NCBI GenBank assembly: GCA_037954665.1
Contig: JBBMOL010000183.1
Coordinates: 629,276-693,275, forward strand
Length of the DNA stretch: 64,000 nucleotides
From: Laguncularia racemosa
Lineage: Eukaryota; Streptophyta; Magnoliopsida; Myrtales; Combretaceae
Direction: 5' to 3'
The notes under the pieces are model-generated. The model had not been told where the DNA came from and searched no databases. It saw only the letters and a list, made by a program, of their open reading frames with translations. Shown here piece by piece: positions 11,401-22,289 of this stretch. Position 1 is the first letter of the stretch. Each line of letters begins with the position of its first letter. The translations under genes were made by a program, and so were the position numbers.

Positions 11401-12560
11401 GTCAAAACCATCAAGGCTCTTGAAGGGCACTTAGTTGATCATAACACTTAAAATCAACAATCAACATGTTAACATGAAAGAAACTTTATCACTATTCACC
11501 GCACTTAATCTTTAAAAATATTTTTTTTTTGTCAAAAGAAAACTAAAACTCTTATACTCCAAATTCAAGTCATGACAATTGGTTTTCAAGATTGAATTTG
11601 GGAAATAGCCTCACATCAAAATCAATATCACAATATAACATTATACATCAATGTATAGATGAAATTTATTTCTTCATCTAATAGTACACCTAAATTTATA
11701 AACACCATGTTGAGTATATTTTTGTTTTACCTTCTTATTCCCAATTCTACTCAAGATTCATATATTAATAAACAATATGCACTTGGACTAATTAAGATTA
11801 GAGCTCATAAAGTAAGTATAGCATAAGAACAAGCTACTATGATGAAACAAACAATTAAAAAAATATTTATATAAAACAAATTTGATGATAACCTGAAGAA
11901 CAAAACTAAGTCACCCACAATTGTAAAATTATTAAATTGAAAATAGTGGTGAAATGCTTATGATCAAAGGCACAATGGAGAATGAAGGACAGCACAAGTT
12001 TAACCTAATGTCACTTCTGATTTTTTAGTTTAAGCCTACAAGTAAAATAAGGACATAAATTGCATATTGAGTATTCGTGCTATTGTAAATTGCTTAGGTC
12101 TTATGACAATTACCGAAACATCATCACAAATACCATTGATAACAATTAGGGTTAAGTTATTTCCCCTCCCCCCCCCCCCCCAAAAAAAATGATAAATGAC
12201 TATAAACATGAACTAGCTTCTTAGCCACAATGGCTTTCCAAGTAATAACTTAACTTCAAGCCCTATACTCATAGTGTTATTGTGAAACTTCCCATAAAAA
12301 AACCTCCTTTATAGCCATTTCTACAACAACAACCCTAATTTATAAGTTTTTCTCAATAATCACTAAAAAGGTCACTCTTTCATTCAATTAGTCAATGAAT
12401 TTGATGCAAGTAACCTAAAATCTAGGGTTTTAATACTGTTATATGCTTATATTGGCTTAAAGCACGTACGACCCATTTTATTTTAGCCTAGCCATAGAAT
12501 AGGAAAATGCCTAAAATTGGTCAGAATAAATTAGAAAAGTAATATGGAAAATATGCATAA
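8402..12560. other. Unassigned AT-rich DNA
   Basis: No long frame and no recognisable protein, LTR pair, PBS or target duplication. Two loosely similar segments (about 8540-8620 and 8715-8780, both with CAACACYCTA and a ..TCATAAAT end) suggest an old local duplication. The stretch at 10260-10620 has short phrases resembling LTR DNA, but I could not pair it with anything. A homopolymer lies at 12167-12181. Confidence 0.35.
12167..12189. repeat. Poly-C run followed by poly-A
   Basis: Fifteen C in a row (12167-12181), preceded by CCCCT and followed by eight A. It is a simple homopolymer tract with no other context. Confidence 0.8.
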
Positions 12561-12569
12561 ATACAAGCT

Positions 12570-13335
12570 ATATTATGGGAAATACTTAGGGTTTTCTCAC
12601 ATTTTGTAGGTCTAAAGGCTACCATCAAGTCGTAGTCCCTATGCCAACTAGACGGCAAAGAAAAGGAGCATGCTTTACATGGAATCAATCTATTGTTTGA
12701 CTAGTACACTTGCTATCGTCTAACCAAAATCACTAGGTTTGAGCCATCTTGATGCCAAATCTTGAAGATTAGAGAAGGTGCTAAAGTGATGTTTTATCGT
12801 TAGAAGCATCATTATGAAACTGCCTTGCTAATGTTGCTAAACCTTAACTATGGTTTTAAATGAATGGAATATGCAGCATTTACTAAATGATGGAGCAATC
12901 AGAGGTTGAAAGGCATCTACTATTCAGTCAATATGTTCCTTACCATTTGACTGGTATGCTCGGATTATATAAAGTTGTGGTTCTTCTCTAGTTAATAGAA
13001 CGAATAGGAGGTTTTAGGATTAGGGTTTAAAAACTTTGTATCTTCTTCATCTTTCTTTATCCTTAGGGTAGTTTTTAACAGAACTTTACGGTTCTTTTGT
13101 ATTTTCATTGATAATGTCAATAGTAACTTAGAGTTTGAGTAGATTTTAGCCATTTTAAGGCATGGGTTTGTGGATTCCATTGCATTTCATGGAAGATTTT
13201 GAGTACTTTCTGGTGGAACTCCTCAATGTTAGCTTAGGAGCTTTGTTTTATATCATTAACTCAATTCTTTTCATGTTTAATGCAATATTTAGTTCATGTT
13301 CATGTGTATTAGTGCTTAACCCTTTATTTGCTATG
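12570..13335 (+). repeat. Repeat J, copy 1 (LTR-like)
   Basis: Aligns by eye, with gaps, to 58990-59710. Shared phrases in order include ATGGAAAATAC-like and TTTTCTCA, a GTCTAAAGG/GTCCAAGGG segment, CTTGCTA followed by TGCTAAACC or TGCCATTAAACC, GTGGATTCCATTGC, TGGTGGAACTC, and TTTCATGTTTAATGCAAT. It contains no protein frame. TG/CA ends, PBS and duplication could not be fixed, so 'LTR-like' is an inference from non-coding content and dispersed copies. Confidence 0.5.
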
Positions 13336-14413
13336 AATGTGATATGTTGAACTTAATGGGTATGCTAGGTTGTGTGGAAATGTAATGAGATGATTTGCTA
13401 CGAATGAGATATTGATATTGTATTATGTGTAAACTTGATGTTTTGGCTAGTTCTTTAGAGTAATAGGTATAACATGAGTGTAGAGCAATCAACCATCATG
13501 AGGAGTACTATAGCTCTCTATAAGTGTACATTACCCTTTCTTAACCAACTAGGTTTAGCTACCATAATAGGATGTGAAAACCTTGAATATAGTCTAACAT
13601 TCCTAATTCCTTTAATGTCAAATTTATGGATTAAGGTAACATGGTTCTAGTACTAACTTGAGTGCTATGTAGTTAGGATTGAGACTTAATCTTAGCTAGA
13701 TTACCTATATTGTGATAGGACTTTGATAATTACTAGTAAAGTGTGAATGGGGGATTGGTCGTACGACACTTTATCTACACGATAGGACCTACCACACGAA
13801 AGTTGGAAATGAGTTCTATGAGTGTGGTTAAAACTCAAGTTTAGATAATAAAAAATATCTTTTTTACATGGCAATAATAATTTCAAAGGATTGTTGAGGC
13901 ATAACCCATCTAATTGTTTATTAAAGGAATCCCATACCATTGCTAAGAAATAGTTAAGATATATGCCTAGCATTATCATTGAATTTCTCTTATTTTGCTT
14001 TACTTGTAAGCCTTTAAACCAATCACTTAATTTTGATTTGCATAGATTAGATTTGTACCAACATAATATGGTACTCAATTTTGTCTTCTATACTTTCCTC
14101 CTTGTATAAAATATGACCTTGGTTTTCACCCTATACTATTGTACAATTGGTATGCTTGTCGAATATATCATGATTTCACTATGTTTTCTATTATTTGCGA
14201 GCTAGTTGTGTAATTGTGTAATGTTTTCACTAATAGTTGATTATATTCTTCTAAAGATTGCCATTTAGACATGCATCTTGCAAGCCCTAAATTCGTTACA
14301 TGCTTATCTTCCATCTCCTTCTTTTATTCAAGGTGAATCTTTGCATTAAAAGCCATCTTTTGCTTCTCTATTAAAACATGAAAATTGTTTATCTCCTCAA
14401 AATTTCAAAAATC
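13336..14413. other. Unassigned DNA upstream of LINE K ORF1
   Basis: No recognised feature. By position it may include the 5' leader of LINE K, because recognisable ORF1 coding starts just to the right. The minus frame at 13701-14078 is without known similarity. Confidence 0.3.
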
Positions 14414-14748
14414 CTACAATAGTTAAAGGAGAGCAAGTGCTATTCTTTGCAGATGAAGAAGAAGACTCCCTCACACCATTACATTTAGCATTCGAAGGAA
14501 AATTCTCAAAAGGAAGACCATCAATATGTATATTCGTTCCTTTTCTATTTCTTTAGGGATTAAAGGCGTTCATCATTTGGGGCTTATCGATGAAAGTCAC
14601 ATTCTTATCAAATTTGAATTAGAGAAGGATTATACCAAGGTTTAGAAACAATCGATGCAGCAATTAGGAATATATTTTGTGGGATTATTGAAATGGATAA
14701 AAGATTTTGATCCTACAATATAATGTCTTGTAATCCTTATTTGGATTA
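14414..14748 (+). pseudogene. LINE K ORF1, 5' part (DUF4283-like), split by element C
   Basis: Plus-strand frames (with a shift near 14517 and stops near 14643 and 14720) give the typical plant L1 ORF1 N-terminal domain. The order is FKNPTIVKGEQVLFFADEEE, FEGKFSKGRPSI, RSFSISLGIKG, HHLGLIDESHILIKFELEKD, LLKWIKDFDPTI, WITL. In the family this is an RNA-binding-type domain of the LINE particle protein. The frame stops abruptly at the CTTTA duplication of element C. The next residues of the same domain resume at 57229 (YLKFHYFDQSIMFAI). The two parts are therefore one gene cut by the nest. Confidence 0.75.
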
Positions 14749-14874
14749 CTTTATGTCAATACATGTAATTATATTTATATAATTATACTCATTAAATAAT
14801 TAATACAAGATAAAGCTAAGGGTAAATAAATAAATAAGATAAAAGATGGGGGTAGTTAAGTCTTTAAGGCCAAG

Positions 14875-16072
14875 TGATGAGAATTTTTCTAGTAACCTTC
14901 ATGATTACATGACTCGATTTAGATGATGATTCAAATCACTCATATTTTACCATTGTTTCTTTTATCTAATAAATATTTGAGTAACAATCTTACATGTACA
15001 ATAATATTTCTCCACGGGATGCCAAATGACTATCATTTGTTAATCTCTTAGGGACATCATCAAATTCTCATCTAATGGCTTGCTGTGATCAACATTGCCT
15101 CGATGCATTGACTCTTTGAGGATTCTTATTATTTTTGTACTTTTAATTGTTTCTTTGGACAATTTATGTTGTAATCTTTCATTTAAGACACTTTCATTTG
15201 CTTGTAATTGTCTTTTAGGACCGGCCATCCTAAAAGTGGCATAGTTGTAATTTTGTGGACTTTTTAACCCTAAAGAGAGTAAGTATGAATACTTGCTTAA
15301 GTAGGGTTCTAAGGTTAGCCAAATTTTCAGAAAAGAACAAACACTTTACGTATGAGGGTTAAGGTTTTCCTAATTTAAATTGCTCTTATCAATTTCAAAT
15401 CCTAATTTGAGGTTGTGGCAAGTGGCTCTAAGGCTAATTTGTGAGTAATATCAAATTTACCTTATTGCAATTTCCTTTCTTCACTAGTGAGTTGTATCTA
15501 GGGTTGATTTGGAAGTGTTATTGATTGAATTTTGATTGCATTTGCAATCAAATTCTTGTTGCTTCAATTGATTGGTTTTAGCCTTTAAGTTTTAACCTTC
15601 AATTTAGCTTCATTTTGAAACCTGGATCACTTTGTTGGGAAAGTGGATCACGGAATTGATTCTTGCTATTTTTGTGTGTAATTCACATAGAGTTATTTGT
15701 GATCATTATTGTTTTGGAAGAATTTATCATTGTGGAATTGTTACTTGCAATTTAGAGCATTCGAATTTCATTGCATTCTATTAAGGTTCACGCTAACTTA
15801 TAAGTGTTGAGCCGAGATTGAACAAGTGCCTAGGGGTTTAAATTGCTCCAATTGCATGTGCTTAATCTTGGTTTTAAGCACATCATCTTTTGGTATCAAA
15901 GCTGAACATATTTGGTTCATTTCAATCTTGATCACGTGGTGTTGAGGAATTGGTTATAAACATTGAGATTTGATGCCATTGTTCATGTGATTGGAAGCTA
16001 GTTTGATTGAAATTATCTAATTGTCTTTCAAATTAGTTTTTCATGTGCTTAGACTTGGTTTTAGGCACATCA
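14875..16072 (+). repeat. 5' LTR of element D
   Basis: TGATGAGAATT at the start, AGGCACATCA at the end, then the PBS. The TATA region is degenerate here (AAGTATGAATACTTGC at 15281-15296). Confidence 0.92.
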
Positions 16073-16077
16073 TCTTT

Positions 16078-16089
16078 TGGTATAAGAGC
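16078..16089 (+). other. Primer-binding site of element D
   Basis: TGGTATAAGAGC, one change from the initiator-Met PBS TGGTATCAGAGC, five bases inside the LTR end. Confidence 0.8.
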
Positions 16090-17129
16090 TTGAGGTTGCG
16101 AGAAGAGAACGGTTGCAAATTAAATTCGGAAGTTAGGGTTGGTTGTTATAGCATTTTGAGTTGCACAAGTTGTTGGCGTGAACTTACGTCTTGTTGTTGT
16201 AATTGTTGATTTTTGTTGTCTTTTTTATTAGTGGATGATAATTTGGAGAAGTTGACACTCATGAAATCCTTGCTCGTGGCTGTAAATGTGTAGTGCATGA
16301 ATAGCAAACTACGAAAGGGAAAAGTAGTGTTTCAATTGTGAAGTGGAATTGTGTAGTGTATATTTTTGGAAAAGGTGGAGGAGTTACAATTGTAATTTTT
16401 AGATTTGAAATCAGAATTGAAACTGTACATTAAGAAGTCAATATGAAATTTCAAAACACACATTAAATCATAGTTAATTCTGTGTCATTTGAATTTGAAA
16501 AAGCCTCTTACTGTTTGTAGACTTGTGCACTTATTGAACTCTTTTTGAATTTGAAAGTGAGCTAGCATATCTTGCTTAAAAGTTGCGGTTTTGGTTGTAG
16601 TTGTTGAAGTGAAATTGTGCCATGGCTTGAAGAGTGTATTTGGAGTTATTCTTGTTAAATTAATAGAGGTTGTGTGCATTTGATATTGGTTATTGTATGT
16701 GTTGTCAAGGACATTGTTAGTAGTGGCATAAAGCATCTTGCACCATGAGCATAAGGGGACTTTTGTAGCGGTGGATGGTGTGTGTTGTGTGTATTTTCCT
16801 TGCTACCCATTGTGTATTTAAGTGGTGAGAAGTCAAGGCAAGAATAAGGAAAGTTGAGTAGTAGAATTTAAAATTCAAACAAGTCATTAAAGTGTGAAAG
16901 TAATTGAACTAATTACTTAAACACTTGTAGTTGAATTTAATTATATCTACTTGAAAGTAGTTATTTGTGTACTTCATTTATTGAACTTTACTTGGAGTAC
17001 TAAATTATTTCCTAGTGCCTTTGACGCTTTTTGAGACGTGAGCAATTGTATTATTGTGGTTGTTAAACTTGTGGGTTAGTGTTAAAGGAGTGTGCTGTAA
17101 ATTGTGGGATTACTTCTTCAAATCACAAC

Positions 17130-18282
17130 ATGTCCATCGAAAGTGTGAATGGGGGAATTGGCAATGAGGCTAATAGCTAGGTTGGTGGAGGTCAGGGTCA
17201 TAATACTATAGGTAGGAGGACTTTGGAAGAACAACTCTAGGACTTTACTACCATTGTTGCTACTTTAGTAACTAGGATTGACATGATGACATTACCACAA
17301 CCACCGGTGGTGAACCTTCAAGCAACACCTTGGGTAGCTCCATAGAACCTCTAGAGAGAAAGGGTAGTGGGAGAAGGAAATCTGGGCTACAAGGAAGAGA
17401 GGGACGACAACTTTGGGGCTAATCCTTACCCGAATAGGGATTTCAGGCAATCTTGGGGACTGGAATATGTGAAGCTGCAAATGCCTTCTTTTGATGGCAG
17501 GGGTTCAATTAATGATTATTTAAACTGGGAGGACAACGTTAAGGGTCTCTTTAAATGCTATGTGATCAATGATAACATCCGAGTCCATCTGGTAGCTATT
17601 GAGTTTACAGGATATGTTGCCTTATGGTAGAAAAATCTGATTATCAACAGGCGTAGGGATAGGGAGGCTGAGATACAGACATGGAGGGACATAAAGAGGG
17701 TTCTAAGAAAAAGATTTATTCCTGAGCACTATAGACAAAAACTGTTCATGCATCTGCAAACGTTGAGGCAAGGAGGCAAGACGGTTGATGATTATGTGCG
17801 AGAATTTGAAACCCTCATGATTAGATGTAAGTCAATCGAGCCTCTAGAACAAACCCTAGCAAGCTTCGTCCCAGGGATGAAATATGAGATAGCATGTGTT
17901 GTCGAGCTACAGCGATATAGTACACTTGATGAGGCTATTCAGTTAGCCTTGAAAGTGGGGAGGCAAAGGCGATCCAACTTATTCAGGGATCCGAGTAGTA
18001 GGCCCTACTACCAAGCCTATGGCAGCTGGTGGTCCATTAGGAGGGATAAAGGCGGTAAGTGAGATAGTCAGGGCAGTGGATAGAGTTACCCCCAGCATTG
18101 ATAGGGAATATATACTCTCTAGGAAGGGTAAAGGGGCAATAGCACTAGAAGTGAGGCAGACTATTCCAAGATCTACTAGTGGAAAAATATGCCAAATCAA
18201 ATGCTTTAAATGCATGGGATTTGGGCATATGGCAACACAGTGTCCAAATAAGAGGGTTATGACCATTATGGAGGGCGCTTGA
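17130..18282 (+). pseudogene. Gag of element D (capsid plus zinc knuckle)
   Basis: The frame starts at ATG 17130 (MSIESVNGGIGNEAN, the N-terminus shared with F, H and I). Capsid landmarks are GLEYVKLQMPSFDGRGSIND, YLNWEDNVKGLFKCY, VAIEFTGYVALW, RRRDREAEIQTW, RVLRKRFIPEHY, LQTLRQGGKTVDDYVREFE and VVELQRYSTLDEA. The C-terminus has a CCHC knuckle at 18202-18243 (CFKCMGFGHMATQC), intact. Several stops and a frameshift near 18040 break the gene; a TAG replaces the second Trp of ALWW at 17628. Gag would form the particle. The knuckle shows it is the Ty3/gypsy type. Confidence 0.85.
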
Positions 18283-18399
18283 GAGGATATTGACGATGAG
18301 AAGGAACAGGTTGAGCCTACAGATCTGTCTATAACACTGCAGGAGTACTATGATGATCAGATTGCAGAAACACATGAGGAGGGTACAAGTGAATAGTAT

Positions 18400-18987
18400 T
18401 TACCCATTAATGTGTTACGCAGGACTTTAACCTTATCTCCTGATGTTAAGGACATATAGAGGGAGAACATATTCCACACTTCTTGTAAGATTAAAGGTAA
18501 CTTTGTGTACTCATCATTGATAGTGGTAGTTGCATGATGTTATATTTGTTGCACTAGTAGACAAATTACAATTATCTACTAGTTCACATCCTAGCCCTTA
18601 TAGCTTGCATTGGTTAGATAATCGAGGCTATATGCATGTTACGCTAAGGGTAAAGATGCCTGTAAGTGTTGGGCAGAAATATCACAATGAGATTCTATGT
18701 GACATGATCCCCATGTGTGTGTTCCACTTGCTATTAGGTGGCCCTTGGATGTTTGATTGGAAGGTGTTACATGATGGTTTCAGAAACACCTATATGTTCA
18801 GTAAGGGAGGGTTTCGAATAGTACTATTGCCAATGACTCCACCTGAGGTGCACAAATTCCAAGAGTAGATCAGAGCTACTTCCATTACATCTACTAACCG
18901 GGAGAATAGGCCAATAGAGATATCCAAGTTCAGTTCCAAAAATGACCCTCCAGATTTGAGGGCAAATCTTTCAGAGGCCCGAGGAGA
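18400..18987 (+). pseudogene. Aspartic protease of element D and terminal PDLRANL segment
   Basis: Retropepsin-like remnant. It has an IDSGSC-like active-site region near 18520 (Asp-Ser-Gly, shifted), then SSHPSPYSLHWLDNRGYMHV, NEILCDMIPMCVFHLLLGGP, WMFDWKV and NTYMF at 18565-18830. The frame stops at 18868. It is then readable to PPDLRANLSEARGDDEN across the polypurine tract (18974-18987) into the LTR. This last segment matches the pol C-terminus of element A (DNLRTNPFQEEGNDE) rather than any protease. The RT-RH-IN block between them is therefore missing as a single deletion. Confidence 0.75.
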
Positions 18988-20188
18988 TGATGAGAATTTT
19001 TCCAGCAACCTACATGATTATAGAACTCAATTTAGATGATGATTTAAATCACTCATATTTTACCATTATTTCTTTTGTCTAATAAATATTTGAGTAATAA
19101 TCTTACAGGTACAATAATATTTCTCAATGGGATGCCAAATGACTATCATTTGTTGATCTCTTAGGAACATCATTAGATTCTCATTCAATGGCCCACTGTG
19201 ATCAACATCACCTTGATCAATTGGCTCTTTGAGGATTCTTATTATTTTTGTATTTTTAATTTTTTCTTTGGACTATTTATGTTGTAATCTTTCTTTTCGG
19301 ACACTTTCATTTGCTTATAATTGTATTTTAGGACTGGTCACCCTAAAAGTGGCATAGTTGTAATTTTGTGAACATTTTAACCCTAAAAGGAGCAAGTATA
19401 AATACTTGCTTAAGTAGGGTTTTGAGGTTAGCCAAATTTTCATAAAAGAACAAACACTTTACGTGTGAGGGTTAGGGTTTTCCTAATTCAAATTGCTCTT
19501 ATCAATTTTAAATCCTAATTTGAGGTTGTGGCAAGTGGCTCCAAGGCTAATTTGTGAGTAATATCAAATTTACCTTGTTGCAATTTCCTTTCTTCACTAG
19601 TGAGTTGTATCTAGGGTTGATTTGGAAGTGTTATTGATTGAATTTTGATTGCATTTGCAATCAAATTCTTGTTGCTTCAATTGATTGGTTTTAGTCTTAA
19701 AGTTTTAACCTTTAATTTAGCTTCATTTTGAACCCTGGATCGCTTTGTTGGGAAAGTGGATCGCAGAATTGGTTCTTGCTATTTTTGTGTGTAATTCACG
19801 TGGATTTATTTGTGATCATTTTTGTTTTGGAAGAATTTATCATTTTGGAATTGTTACTTGCAATTTAGAGCATTAGGATTTCATTACATTCCATTAGGGT
19901 TCACACTAAACCTAGTAGTGTTGAGCCGAGATTGAACAAGTGTCTTAGGGTTTACAAATTACTCCAATTGCATGTGCTTAATCTTAGTTTTAAGCACATT
20001 ATCTTTTGGTATCAGAGCTGAACTTATTTGGCTCATTTCAATCTTGATCACATGGTGTTGAGGAATTGGTTATAAACATTGAGATTTGATGCCATTATTC
20101 TTGTGATTGGAAGCTAGTTTGATTGACATTGTGTAATTGTCTTTCAAATTGGTTTTGCATGTGCTTAGACTTGGTTTTAGGCACATCA
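18988..20188 (+). repeat. 3' LTR of element D
   Basis: Aligns end to end with 14875-16072. Contains the intact palindromic TATA element at 19392-19409. Ends CACATCA before CCAAG. Confidence 0.92.
19392..19409 (+). promoter_or_regulatory. Palindromic TATA-type core promoter in D 3' LTR
   Basis: GCAAGTATAAATACTTGC, identical to the copies in H and G. The 5' LTR of D has it mutated. Confidence 0.55.
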
Positions 20189-20470
20189 CCAAGGTATATA
20201 AGTCGCACTAACTAAGGGTCTCTCTTTTCCCTCATTTGTGCAATTATAACCATAAAAAACTTAAGAATCGGAGAGACTTGATAAAGACCATAAGCGACTA
20301 AAAGAAGAACAACAAGACCAATCTAAATCTACTAGGTAAGGATTATGATTGTCTAAATTATTCATTCTAGTGATAGATTAGTAAATATATAAATCAAATT
20401 GTAGACACATTATTAAGGCACAAAACAAGATAGAAAGGACATGGAATCAACAATTTGAGACTTCTACACT

Positions 20471-21309
20471 TGATACAAACTACGCCAACCCGTGACAAAA
20501 CCCAATACCAATACGTTCGGAAATTCGTTACCTAAGACGCCCAAACACCTAAAGTGGAAACCGCGATCTGTTGTCTATAAGAGAGACAAGAACCTTGGTA
20601 TAATGTGAAGACGCCACAATCAGGATGAAAGATCGATTGATAAGTCGGGATGAACGCCACAGAAATCAATCCGATAAGTTCAAATTAGTTCTTGAAGAAC
20701 CAAGAGAGGAGCCTCTCAAAGATGTTTAATGTTCTAAGATGTATGTTCTATCTCTATTCTAAACCCTAGGAGCTTTATACTAGGGTTACAATTCGTAAAA
20801 ATACAAGTCCAAAACGATGTCACTTCAATAAGTGCGTAAAATAACAAAACAACACAAAAGGCCGGCGTCGGGGAGATACACGGCCGTGTATACGACCGTG
20901 TACTTTTCTGTGCAAATTCTGGCAATATACACGACTGTGTACTTCTAGTTATGTATCTTTCTGTGGATTTGCTTGACTCCATACACGACCGTGCCTTTAG
21001 CCGTGTATATGACCGTGTATGATTCTGTGTAACTTTGAGATTCTTACACGGCCGTGCCTTGTAAATACACGCCCTCTTCACCCCATATCCGGTATAACTT
21101 GTACAAGAGTAAAGGTCTTCCCATGGTTGTTCCAATCCGTTCCAACTTCATGATTGCTCCAATCCTTTCCGGCTTCATGGACATCCTTTATCAATCCGTT
21201 AAGTGCTTCCTTGAGTCGTTTCGCTCGACTTCTTGTGATTGGTCCAGGCGGCACTTCAAGAGGATCCACATTCCTTCTTCCGACGCGACACTCATCATGG
21301 ATCTCATCA
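20471..21309 (-). repeat. 3' LTR of element A
   Basis: Same length as 28125-28963. Carries ACACGGCCGTGT-type palindromes around 20878-21060. Its inner end, read on the minus strand, encodes the last 77 residues of the integrase frame. Confidence 0.95.
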
Positions 21310-22287
21310 TTCCCCTCCTCTTGAAAAGGATTTGTCCTCAAATTATCACCTACATCAAAAGAACTCAGATTAGTAACATTAAATGTGGCACTTACTTGAT
21401 ACTCACCAGGCAAATCTATCTTGTATGCATTATCGTTGATGCGCTCAAGAACTTGAAATGGTCCATCGCCTCTAGGAAGTAGTTTAGATCGACGCTGTAC
21501 GGGAAACCGCTCTTTGCGCATGTGAACCCAAACCCAATCTCCAGGTTCAAAGAAAGCTTTTCGACGACCCTTGTTGGCTTGTTTCACATACTGCTCTGTT
21601 CTTTGCTCAATGTTTAGCCTTGCCTTCTCATGGATCTGTTTAACAAATTCGGCCTTCTTCTTGCCATCTAAATTAACATACTCAGAAACAAGAAAAGGCG
21701 ATAAATCCAGAGTTAGTGGATTAAAACCATACACAATCTCAAAAGGAGTAAATTTAGTAGCAGAATGCACTGTACGGTTATAAGCAAATTCAACATGCGG
21801 CAAACAATCCTCTCAACTTTTAATATTCTTTTTAATTACAGCCCTCAACAAGGTAGATAAAGTTCGATTTACTACCTCAGTTTGACCATCAGTCTGTAGA
21901 TGACAAGTAGTAGAAAACAATAACTTAGTTCCTAACTTAGCCCACAAGGTCTTCCAAAAGTAGCTCAAGAACTTAGCATTCCTATCTGATACAATTGTTC
22001 TAGGCATACCATGCAATCGCACAACTTCCCTAAAGAATAAATTAGCAATATTACAAGCATCATCCGTTTTGTGACAAGGAATGAAATGTGCCATTTTAGA
22101 GAATCTATCAACAACTACAAAAATAGAATCTCAACCATGTCTAGACCTGGGTAAACCTAATACAAAATCCATAGAAATATCTACCCAAGGCTCATGAGGA
22201 ATGGGAAGTGGGGTGTAAAGCCCTTGAGGTTGGACTCTCGATTTCACTTGCTTACACGTGACACATCACTCACAGATCCTCTCAGCA
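21078..22287 (-). pseudogene. Integrase of element A
   Basis: The frame follows the RT ORF after a TGA at 22287 and a second TGA six codons after it in the HHCC zinc region (the CVTC pair remains). Core landmarks are FVVVDRFSKMAHFIPCHKTD, IVSDRNAKFLSYFW, LLFSTTCHLQTDGQTEVVNR and VEFAYNRTVHSATKF, with catalytic Asp and Glu visible. A further TGA lies near 21811 (Trp position). The C-terminus has VHMRKERFPVQRRSKL, NDNAYKIDLPGEY and FNVTNLSSFDVGD. It then crosses the polypurine tract (FQEEGNDE) and ends in the LTR with PGPITRSRAKRLKEAL. Only about three stops separate it from an open frame. Integrase joins the DNA copy to the chromosome; its tail directs site choice in chromoviruses. Confidence 0.88.
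21310..21322 (-). other. Polypurine tract of element A, inside the integrase frame
   Basis: The minus strand reads AAGAGGAGGGGAA immediately before the LTR start TGATGAGATCC. It is also translated as the EEGN of FQEEGNDE. Confidence 0.85.
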
Positions 22288-22289
22288 TC

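Larger units (their letters stand above)
14875..20188 (+). mobile_element. Element D: gag-protease-only LTR retrotransposon
   Basis: LTRs of 1,198 and 1,201 bp (14875-16072, 18988-20188) start TGATGAGAAT and end GGCACATCA, with CCAAG duplications at 14870-14874 and 20189-20193. The internal region of 2.9 kb holds gag with a zinc knuckle and an aspartic-protease domain, then goes straight to the polypurine tract. There is no RT, RNase H or integrase and no room for them. It is inserted in C's 5' LTR between GGCCAAG and GTATATAAG. Same lineage as F, G, H and I. The architecture fits non-autonomous elements of the TR-GAG kind. Confidence 0.92.

Noticed and set aside
14754..14763. Placing the start of element C at the second TGTAATTAT (14764)
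   Set aside because: That start leaves unmatched flanks; starting at 14754 gives a perfect CTTTA duplication and aligns base for base in length with the 3' LTR start.
20734..21135. 133-codon minus frame repeated at 28388-28789
   Set aside because: Both copies are inside the LTRs of element A; the frame is full of LTR palindromes and shows no domain.
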